Below are positions 56,601 to 64,000 of a stretch of 64,000 nt of DNA, piece by piece. The position numbers and the translations under genes were made by a program. The stretch is from the NCBI GenBank assembly GCA_029718625.1, contig CM056377.1, positions 104,234,585-104,298,584 of the forward strand. The letters run 5' to 3'. The number at the start of each line of letters is the position of its first letter. The first letter of the stretch is position 1. This stretch comes from Synaphobranchus kaupii (Eukaryota; Chordata; Actinopteri; Anguilliformes; Synaphobranchidae). Under the pieces are notes generated by a model that saw nothing but the letters and a program-made list of their open reading frames with translations, was not told the origin of the DNA and ran no database searches.

Positions 56601-58928
56601 ATGATGGTGTCTTCTATTAAGCTCAACTGTACTTCCCCACTGTAGCGTTGAAGATCCAGTGCAGCGGCACCACTGCAGACATGCTCCACACTTTGGGAGG
56701 ATATGTTTTGACATGCCGTGGCACACTGAATGTAAAGGTACCATAACCTGTCCTGTTTCATGTGCAGTGGCACCAATGACACAACATTGCGCATGTGCTT
56801 GGCCTCTGGTATAAGAACAACAAGCACATCTGTGAAAAGTTAATGATTATTGTCAGGAATGCATTACTGCCCAGAGGCATAATGTTAGCATGTATATATA
56901 CTATATGTACACTGCCTGGCCAAAAGAAAAGTCGCTGTTGCACCCGTCATGCATAGTGCCCATTGTACAAGCCTCTGGAGGCAGTGTTATGATCTGGGGT
57001 TGCTTCAATTGGTCAGGTCTAGGCTCAGTAATGTTATGCAGCAATAAAATGAAGTCAGCTGAGTACCTGAATATACTGAATGACCAGGTTATCCCATCAA
57101 TGGGCATATTCCAGGACGACAATGCCAAGATTCATCGGGCTAAAATTGTGAAAGAGTGGTTCAGGGAGCATGAGGAATGATTTTCATACATGAATTGGCC
57201 ACCAGAGTCCTGACCTTAACCCCATTGAAAGTCTTTGGGATGTGCTGGAGAAGACTTTACGGAGTGGTTCGACTCTCCCGTCATCAATACAAGATCTCGG
57301 CCAAAAATGTATGCAACTCTGGATGAAAATAAATGTTGTGACGTTGCATAAAAACAATGCCACGTTGCCGAAACAATGCCACGACGTAATCAAAGCTAAA
57401 GGCGGTCCAACGAAATATTAGAGTGTGTGACTTTTTTTTTGGCCAGTCAGTGTATCTTGGTTTATCCTCCCAACTTCAACGCAACCGGAGTCCCAGATGC
57501 ATCACCCCGCCCCTTTGAATTGAATTGATTATTGAATTGACTATTACCATTCAGTCCACCTTTAGTCTAAACCGGGCCGGCCAGCGAAGGATGGGCACCC
57601 CCTCTCTAGCCAGGTTCCTTCCGAGATTTCTTCCCACTGGGGAGTTTTTTCTCGCCACTGTTCAGTGTTTTTTTCTCCCCTACCGGGGAGTTTTTTACCT
57701 CATTTTGCTGGTTGGGGGCTAAGGCCTGGTTTTTTGCTCAATTTTCCTTCTGTTTCCCTGTGCAGCGTCTTTGTGACAGTTCTCTGTAAAAAGCGCTATA
57801 CAAATAAAGTTGAATTGAATTGAATTTAATACTATCACATTGGTAAAATTAATGAACGTATCTATTGTCTATTCGTGTACATTTTCTTCCTTTTTCATCA
57901 TTTAAGAAAATTCTGTGACCATGCATATGGAGAGAATTGTCTGATCATGACAGAAAGTAAATGTAAACAATGCTATTTTAGTGATCAGAATATAACACAA
58001 GATGTAGCCTACGTATTAATTCCTGGGCATTTGCCTTGGAAATTAACCTATTAAACAAACTACTAAACATCAGCATCCTAGCAATGTAGCAGAATGTTAT
58101 TAAGACCAGATTTGCGAGCTGGTCTGCATGTTGATAAGAAAAGGATTGTAGATCTGCACAAAGAATTGTCAATGTGTTTCTTGGATTGGATCATCAGCTT
58201 ATCTGTGCTCCAGGCCAGCCAGGAGGGAGACTCATTTAAGGAACAGATATATAAAGCATGAATCTGTCTTCTAACCAAGACTATAATCTGATTTAGTTAA
58301 TCATCTGTGAATATGCAGTACACGTTTGAATAAAACATTTCACCTCATTTCTAAAGATGTAAACATTCAAATAAGACAATTCCTATTGGTTAATGGGATT
58401 GTCACACTCACAAAGCTCAGATGCTCAGATTTTTTCAGAAATAATAACCTTTAATCTATATAGACAAGTTCAGAAAATCTCAGTATTAATGAATTGCTAT
58501 TGTACGATATTGAGGCCCCTGTAATGTAGTGAAACAACCCAGACATGTGTAAGAGAGCCGGGCCCAAAGAGGGAGGGCCCATGGCATGTCGTGCCCAGCT
58601 GGGTTACATGTGTCAGTGAGGGAAGGGCCTCAGCTGCTTTGTGCAGAGTACTTACACAAACCTAATTGCTCCCTTTCACTGTTCACAGGGCAACACATGC
58701 TGCCTAGGCCCCATTTCTTTACAAAGCCTCTGAATTGCATTTCATTACTTGTAGCCTGTGCAGAAGAAGCAGTTTGATATTTATTATTTTGTTCATATGG
58801 CGTAAATCTTTCTTTAACAGGGAAAAGGTGAAATGACGACTTGGTGGCTGGAAGCCAAGAGGGGGGCCCCTGATCTACTGGGCAAAAGAAATGACCCTCC
58901 TGGAGGTCCTGTACCTGTTAGCAACTAG
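44642..58928 (+). CDS. Receptor guanylate cyclase with a short novel ectodomain, 23 exons
   Basis: Single-pass receptor predicted to convert GTP to cGMP on binding an unknown extracellular ligand. Exons by eye: 44642-44680, 45326-45416, 45936-46068, 46396-46519, 46949-47053, 47180-47282, 47507-47652, 48077-48149, 48229-48373, 49537-49623, 49834-49977, 50084-50205, 50572-50713, 52489-52537, 52626-52733, 53065-53184, 53563-53656, 54020-54107, 54664-54803, 55041-55193, 55998-56096, 56646-56737, 58821-58928. They sum to 2505 bases (834 residues plus stop) with compatible phases throughout. The start ATG has a strong context (CCACATGG) and encodes a signal peptide. The length is below the 1000-1100 usual for natriuretic-peptide-receptor-type cyclases because the ectodomain is short. 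The exon 6 donor (GTCAGC at 47283) is chosen by phase and is the least certain. All introns are GT-AG except intron 18, which starts GC. Confidence 0.88.
48568..49110 (+). mobile_element. Internally deleted Tc1-like element in intron 9
   Basis: Terminal inverted repeats CACTGCCTGGCCAAAAAAAA and complement, flanked by TA (48566-48567, 49111-49112); 543 bp. It keeps the second half of a Tc1-type transposase ([26 protein letters not shown], and a [18 protein letters not shown] end in another frame). The N-terminal half is missing and frames are broken, so it is non-autonomous. It is near-identical in structure to 56910-57452. Confidence 0.85.
50872..52402 (+). mobile_element. Intact Tc1/mariner (DD35E) transposon in intron 13
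   Basis: Termini CACTACTCACAAAAAGTTAG pair with their complement over at least 46 bases with one mismatch, flanked by TA at 50870-50871 and 52403-52404. The 1531-bp element contains one uninterrupted transposase ORF. Size, termini and ORF all fit an autonomous Tc1/mariner element inserted in the cyclase gene's intron. Confidence 0.92.
51170..52198 (+). CDS. Tc1/mariner DDE transposase (DD35E spacing)
   Basis: 342 residues from ATG 51170 (the frame is open from 51086, but MRPRRHLT is the usual kind of start). The N-terminus has two helix-turn-helix regions ([20 protein letters not shown] and [11 protein letters not shown]), then a GRP-like linker ([11 protein letters not shown]). The catalytic core contains [20 protein letters not shown] and [12 protein letters not shown], with 35 residues between the second Asp and the Glu. 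It cuts and reinserts the element at TA sites. No stop or frameshift is present, and the length is normal for the family. The DD35E spacing matches the Traveler group reported in vertebrates; I did not verify membership. Confidence 0.9.
   Translation: MRPRRHLTIYQQYLAIARLQTGCSQREVATELRVSQSVISRLQQRYRETGRVTERHRSGRPLATSHTDDRFIVNSALRNRMMNATQLQAHLREVGGTQVSRQTNRNSLHQRGLRARRPARVPDHTTRHRRHRLAWAREHLRWTRDQWASVLFSDESRFTLSRNDGRQRCWRRQGERYASATVVTRRPFGGGGVTVWAGVSSQYRTALHFVNGTVTSPYYLNNIINPVIVPLHEQHRPNFIFMDENALAHRGRIIRERLLETGVPQMEWPALSPDLNPIENLWDQLTHRVEARNSVPQNLNDLRAALQEEWDAMPQQTISRLVNSMRRRCQAVIDTQGHMTSY
56910..57452 (+). mobile_element. Internally deleted Tc1-like element in intron 22
   Basis: Same 543-bp length, termini (CACTGCCTGGCCAAAAGAAA) and internal deletion as 48568-49110, with TA flanks at 56908-56909 and 57453-57454. 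It carries the same truncated transposase remnant. A small duplication (AACAATGCCACG repeated) and other changes distinguish the two. Confidence 0.85.
57500..57835 (+). mobile_element. LINE 3' end in intron 22
   Basis: Ends CTGTAAAAAGCGCTATACAA, then ATAAAGTTGAATTGAATTGA repeats, the typical 3' end of a fish LINE, preceded by non-coding GC-rich sequence with CGGGGAGTTTTTT motifs. It is a 5'-truncated plus-strand copy. Confidence 0.65.
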
Positions 58929-61118
58929 CCTTTGAGTTTGTTACTGCTACCTTTGACAGATGTGATAGAGAGGGATTTGAAATCATTTGATATGGTAAAC
59001 TTCATTGACAGCAGCTGAATTATACAATTAATATTTCTGTCTGAGCAGGGTACTGAGGACATTATACTATAGGCTCAAATTTACATTCATGGTAGATGTG
59101 AGATGTATTGTAATTTACTCTAGTTAAAAAAGGCAATGCCATTCTTAAGATAACAATGTAGTGGCTAAGCATACATTTTGATATATTTGCAAAGTTATAT
59201 TCCAAAGATTATTTGAAATGCAGTATATGCTGTCCTTCACAGTCTGACCACATTCATTTTTAAATGTAATTATATGAAATAAGGAAGCAATTCTACTGGT
59301 ATTCGAAAGTGTTTGTAATGCATTTCCATGTGTAGAATTTTGTTCATCTGTTGATACAGACAACAGGCATGTTATTGTTTTAGCTGTTCCTTAGTCTTGT
59401 GTGCTAATCTACTAAAAATAATGTCCTGTATTTTGACTTGAAGGTACTTGGTGAAATATGTGCGATCAGGTGGTGATTTTTCTATCCATCTTTCTACCAG
59501 AAATCCTCATCTTCATAATTGGAGAATGTTGGTTCATCAGTGAGTGTACTGATGAATACCAATTTACCATATCTATACACACTTTTCTCTGGTATATGAG
59601 AATATATATAGTGATAGATAGCTGGGATTTATGCAGTCTCTTTCTATGCGATCATGTGTACAGCAAAATACACTCTTGTTCCAAGGTTAAAAATGTTTCC
59701 CCAATGAAGAATTAAACTAAATCTTTGTAGTGCCATTTATTTGCCAGAAACATCAATTTCTTAATAAAAATCCTGTCTGAAAAGCAGATATTTGCATGCA
59801 GGCCTTAGATATGTATTTTTAATAGCTAAAAAGGCACAGCCAATTGACATGTACATATGTTGAGCCAGAATGGACCCCAGACCCTACGTTTTCCAAATAA
59901 AACTGATATTGTTGCATATGATGACTCAATTTGATGTCTATAGAATATTCTGTGTCCATTGTTTAGTTTTCTTCCCTTGTATATTCAGGATGACATGTTT
60001 TAGAGTGGGGTGTCTGTCAACTGGATCATCAGGATGAAAAAAAAACAATAAAAGACAGTTTTGCTATACTCAAGCTGTTATTTATTGTCAGCGGGTACAC
60101 ATAGCTGAGCTAAAATAAAATTAAACTCACTATCTTGTGTAAACAACAGTCAAACAAGTACATGAGCAAGCTAAACCTAGCTAACTATTGCTTGGATAGT
60201 AGGCACGCACTGTATGTATACACACCTAGGACATTGTAGTTATCTACACATTTTCATGACATGATGATGAAAGGAATGGGCCTATTCATCCTACATCTTC
60301 TGCAAATCCAAGAGTCTTTCACTGTACACAGCTTTAAATTACAAGGATACAAATTGTATTTCTCCCTATATTATGTTTTATTTATGGGTCTGGGGTTTTG
60401 GGTTTGGGTTAAAGTCAGAGTCAGGTTTAGATTATATAAAGGCTGGGAGTAGGATAGTTTGGCTTCTGTAACCCTGTGATCTCTGCAAACAATTTTACCC
60501 ACTCTTTCTATTTTTAAAATCCACTGAGAAATTCTTACAGCTGAAACTAGGGCACAATGCATTGAGTCCAACAAATCCTTCTGTAAAATGTCTCAGTGTT
60601 CGGCATCCTTTGTGGAAGAAAATGGTTGGAAATTGGACAATTACTGTGCTCTTTTTGTCAGGCCCATGGCATAAAAATGTAGTCCCACTCCCACATCATA
60701 TTCCCATTGATACAACTACTCATTGAGACAATGATGTGAAAATGTTAGATAGAAAGGACATAATGCTGTGAGATATAGCTTTAAATGATATTGGAATTGT
60801 GACTGGTAGACCTAATATGGCAGATAAAGAGAATATTATTTTATACTGTTTCCTAGTGCTGGTGTTTTATCTCCATGCAAAATGATTGAAATATACAACC
60901 CTAACCCCAGTAAGAACAACAAATTACATGAGAGGATGTGTGCTGTGTATACTCATAGTGATAGTTGATATTTAATTTAGGCGAAAACTACTGTACCTTC
61001 AAATATCTGAATAGGAATTTACACAAATGTAGTACCATATATCAAAATACTGGACTTTTAAAAAATCTAATTACCAATAGAATTCTGAGTTTGGCCTGAA
61101 ACTAAACTCAGAATAATA
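58929..61118. other. 3' UTR of the cyclase gene and intergenic sequence
   Basis: No coding exon is recognised after the TAG at 58926. Several AATAAA hexamers occur (for example in CCAAATAAAACTG near 59894), and one may end the transcript. Open frames such as 59458-59715 and 60261-60452 have no supported identity. Confidence 0.5.
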
Positions 61119-61455
61119 CAACCCCAATTCCAAAAAAGTTGGGACGGTAAATTAAATGCAAATAAAAACAGAAAGCAGTAATTTGTAAATTTACTTTGAC
61201 TTGTATTCAAACAAAAACAGTATAAAGACAAGGTATTTCATGTTTTACCTAATAAACTTCATTGTTTTTTGAAGATATACATTTATTCTGAAATTGATGC
61301 CTGCAACACGTTCCAAAAAAGTTGGGACAGGGGCAATTTAGGACTAAATAACAATGTGACAAGTTGAAATAACAAAGTGATGTGAAACAGGTGAGGCAAT
61401 CGTGTTATAGTATATAAGGAGCCTCCAAGAAAGGCTTAGTCCTTCAAGAGCAAGG

Positions 61456-62368
61456 ATGGGTCGAGGCTCGCCAATTTGCCAACAAATGTGTCAGCGAATA
61501 ATCCAGCACTTTGAGAACTATGTTCCCCAAAGACAAATCGGTAGGATTTTGGGCATTTCACCCTCTACAGTGCCACAATATAATTAAAAGATTCAAGGAA
61601 TCCGGTCCAAATATCAGTGCGTAAAGGGCAAGGCCGAAAACCACTTCTGAATGTGCGTAATCTCCCATCCCTCAGACGTCACTGTCTTAAAAACCGTCAT
61701 GCGTCTGTAATAGATATCATGACATGGGCTCGGGAATACTCCGGTAAACCTTTGTCAGTCAACACCATTCGCCGCTGTATCCACATGCAAGTTAAGGCTT
61801 TACTATGCAAAGCAGAAGCCATACATCAACACTGTCCAGAAGCGCCGCCGACTTCTCTGGGCTCGGTCTCATCTGAGATGGACAGAAGCACAATTTTGGT
61901 GGTCCGACGAGTCAACATTTCAAATAGTTTTTGGAAAAAACAGCCGTTATGTTCTCCGGGCCAAAGAGGAAAAGGACCATCCAAGCTGTTATCAGCATCA
62001 GGTCCAAAAGCCAGCGTCTGTCATGGTATGGGGGGTGTGTCAGTGTCCATGCCATGGGTAACTTGCACATCTGTGAGGGCACCATTAATGCAGAAAGATA
62101 TGTACAATGCTGCCATCCAGATGCCGTCTTTTCCAGCCACGCCCCTGCATTTTCCAGCAGGACAACGCCAAACCACATTCTGCCCGGATTACAAGTGCAT
62201 GGTTGCATAAGCAGAAAGTGTGGGTGCTAGATTGGCCTGCCTGCAGTCCTGACCTGTCTCCGATTGAGAATATGTGGCGCATTATGAAGCGCAAAATACG
62301 GCAACGAAGGCCCCGTACAATTGCGCAGCTGAAGACCTGCATAATGGAAGAATGGGGGGAAAAATTCC
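61456..62368 (+). pseudogene. Decayed Tc1-type transposase
   Basis: Successive frames carry the N-terminal helix-turn-helix region (from ATG 61456), RKGQGRKPLLNVRNLPSLRR (frame 61617-62210), WSDESTFQIVFGKNS-like, and FQQDNAKPHSARITSAW with WPACSPDLSPIENMWRIMKR (frame 62107-62463). The DDE residues can be located, but at least two frameshifts and early stops separate them. Confidence 0.8.
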
Positions 62369-62376
62369 ACTTTCTA

Positions 62377-62682
62377 TTTATTTATTCTTTTTATGAGGGG
62401 TCCTGCCACCGCCCCCCCCTCTTCGGAGGTCAACTTTATTTTTATAGAGTTATGTACAAATAAAGGTTTTGTGCTGGAGTCCTCTCTGAGGGAGGGAAAA
62501 CTAAGTTAAGTAAACAGTAAAGTTAAGCAAACAAAGTGTCATAAAACAAGACAAAACAACAAAAAACAAAGACAAAAAGGGGATAAGGGGGAGATGTAGT
62601 AATGTAGAAATAAAATAATAATGAAATGTTTTTTTTTTTTGCAGAAAGGATGGAAAGATTAAAGGGAGGGGGGGCAAAATCT
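62377..62682. mobile_element. 306-bp insertion with 8-bp target duplication
   Basis: The direct repeat ACTTTCTA occurs at 62369-62376 and 62683-62690. Removing one copy and the segment between gives the continuous sequence AATTCCACTTTCTAAACTTA expected for the Tc1 family. The 8-bp duplication suggests a hAT-type origin, but the ends are not clear inverted repeats. It contains a poly-T run and no ORF of note. Confidence 0.6.
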
Positions 62683-63006
62683 ACTTTCTAAACTTAAGCA
62701 ACTTCTGTCTTCAGTGCCTAAACGCTTAATAAGTGTTATTAAAAGAAAGGGTGATGTTACACAGTGGTAAACACTCAACTGTCCCAACTTTTTTGGAGCG
62801 TGTTGCAGTCATCAGATTTTAAATGAGTGTATATTTTCAAAATAACTATTAAATTCACAAGGTAAAACATCAAATATGTGTTGTAGTGTTTTCAATATAG
62901 TAAAGGGTGACTAGAATTTACAAATCACTCCTTTTTGTTTTTATTAGCATTTTCCATACTGTCCCAACTTTTTGGGAATTTGGGTTGTAATAATATATAA
63001 TATATA

Positions 63007-63735
63007 CAGTGCAGTCCGTAAGTATGTGGACAGTGACACAATTTTAGTTGTTTTGGCTCTGTACTCCAGCACATTGGATTTGAAATGGAACAGTGACTAT
63101 GAGTGCAGACCTTCAGCTTTAATTTATTTGAGGCTTAATTCAGAGTTCAATAGGAAAATAAGTCAGGAGAAACAACCCTTAAAGTGATCCACCCATATCT
63201 ACTGCATATCTGGCAGCAGAGTGATGATTTGAGGCTCGTTTGATGCCTCAGACCCTTGATAACTTATAGCCATTCAACCATGTGTTCCACACTATTCCCA
63301 TGTAATTTACAGTTTAATCTAGTCCCAACCCCCAATTCCCATAAAGATCCATTCAGATGCAGAAAGATTATAGTATCCCTTGTAAGAGTACCTGAAAATA
63401 AAATATCAAGAGTCTTTTAATGTTTTTGGGTCACAGACATCAGGACGTCATGGCATCCCAAAGGATATGCAACCAAATATTAAATATGATGACTTTATTT
63501 AAGTTTGATGTTAATTTGTCCATTTACTTTTGGTCCCCTAAAATGGGGGGGACTATGTATAAAAATGGTTACAATTGCTACACGGTTCACCGGATATGGG
63601 TGTACAAACCTCAAATTAAAGCTGAAAGTCTGCACTTTATCCTCATAGTCACTGTTCCATTTCAAATCCAATGTGTTGGAGTACAGTGCCAAAACAACAA
63701 TTGTGTCACTGTCCAAATACTTACGGACTGCACTG
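63007..63735. mobile_element. 729-bp MITE with long inverted repeats (Tc1-type)
   Basis: CAGTGCAGTCCGTAAGTATG at the left and its near-complement at the right extend into inverted arms of about 130 bases (including TTTGAAATGGAACAGTGACT). TA flanks both sides (63005-63006, 63736-63737). No transposase is encoded. The open frames at 63420-63794 and 63495-63716 are by-products of the repeat. Confidence 0.85.
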
Positions 63736-63737
63736 TA

Positions 63738-64000
63738 TTGAATATAATAAAGGTCCTTGAAGAAAAGTGCACCAGAATGTATAGCTCTTTTTGACTCCTT
63801 TATAAGATAAAGGATCCCACATTATGCTTGTCCTCAGTAAACGCAAATCAAAGTTAAGTAAAATAGTCTGCATTTTTTTGTACTGAGGAAAAAATATGTT
63901 ATCTCTTCCACTGAAATGATGTAGCAACGCCGACCAAGAACTAGCCATTCTGGTCTGTCCGGTCCTCTCAAAATGCTGCCCTCTCTCCAAATCTAAACAT
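63738..64000. other. Terminal non-coding segment
   Basis: No feature recognised up to the window end. Confidence 0.4.

Larger units (their letters stand above)
53563..58928 (+). other. Dimerisation helix and cyclase catalytic domain (exons 17-23)
   Basis: Exon 17 encodes the coiled-coil linker [20 protein letters not shown], typical of receptor cyclases. The catalytic domain has both metal-binding Asp residues (SDIVGFT, D639; ETIGDAY, D683), the GTP-selecting residues Glu679 (KVETIGDAY) and Cys751 (RYCLFGD), and the transition-state Asn758 and Arg762 (TVNTSSRME). It ends [13 protein letters not shown] and a short tail to TAG 58926-58928. The pattern predicts an active homodimeric guanylate cyclase. 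Confidence 0.9.
61119..62987 (+). mobile_element. Tc1/mariner-like transposon with a nested 306-bp insertion
   Basis: Termini CAACCCCAATTCCAAAAAAG and complement (ending GGGAATTTGGGTTG at 62987) are flanked by TA (61117-61118, 62988-62989). The transposase region runs from about 61456 to 62368 on the plus strand but is broken. A 306-bp segment (62377-62682) is inserted after the coding part. It belongs to the same family as the truncated copy at 3385-3994. Confidence 0.85.

Overview
The window is vertebrate nuclear DNA, most probably from a ray-finned (teleost) fish. The support is intron-rich genes with GT-AG splicing, an LPAR3-like receptor exon, and a repeat mix typical of fish: Tc1/mariner, PIF-Harbinger, hAT, TTAA-target foldback elements, chromodomain Gypsy, Gmr1-like Gypsy, an endogenous retrovirus with a tRNA-Arg primer site, and LINE tails. 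No species was assigned. There are no prokaryotic features, CRISPR arrays, rRNAs or tRNAs that I could recognise.

Two host genes are visible. The first is the last coding exon of a lysophosphatidic acid receptor (LPAR3-like) at 6027-6349 on the plus strand; its upstream exon lies before the window, so 1-6026 is intron. The second is a receptor guanylate cyclase at 44642-58928 on the plus strand. I assembled it by eye from 23 exons that keep one open frame of 834 codons plus a stop. It has a signal peptide, a short cysteine-rich ectodomain of about 220 residues, one membrane span, a kinase-homology domain without the catalytic Asp, a dimerisation helix and a cyclase domain with all key residues. 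The small ectodomain, in place of the usual ANF-receptor fold, makes it the most interesting host gene here.

Most of the region between them is a nest of mobile elements. An endogenous retrovirus on the minus strand spans 13095-38617. Its 3' LTR (left) carries a TIR element and a LINE tail. Its internal part (14918-20458) keeps broken env, pol and gag. Its 5' LTR is split by a LINE (20831-38218). The LINE is split again by about 16 kb bounded by a 28-bp inverted repeat (21002/37294). That block holds a TTAA-flanked foldback element with a solo LTR, a decayed Harbinger SANT/Myb gene, a 127-bp satellite, and a Tc1/mariner-superfamily (IS630-like) transposon (26993-36660) with an intact three-exon transposase. 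The last of these is interrupted by a very young chromodomain Gypsy element (27428-34577). Next to the retrovirus lies a second young Gypsy-class element (38750-43842) with integrase encoded upstream of reverse transcriptase (Gmr1 type) and a UGA codon separating gag-protease from pol.

Other elements: a hAT element nested inside a Harbinger element (7526-10212), a LINE 3' end after LPAR3 (6600-7137), an apparently intact DD35E Tc1/mariner transposon in intron 13 of the cyclase gene (50872-52402), two 543-bp internally deleted Tc1 copies in introns 9 and 22, and a Tc1-like copy with its own nested insertion (61119-62987). The Gypsy element shows two regulatory devices by direct reading: an 11-nt self-complementarity between the predicted transcript 5' end and the site just after the 5' LTR (Tf1/sushi-type self-priming), and a CCCAAAA slippery heptamer followed by a hairpin at the gag/pol overlap.
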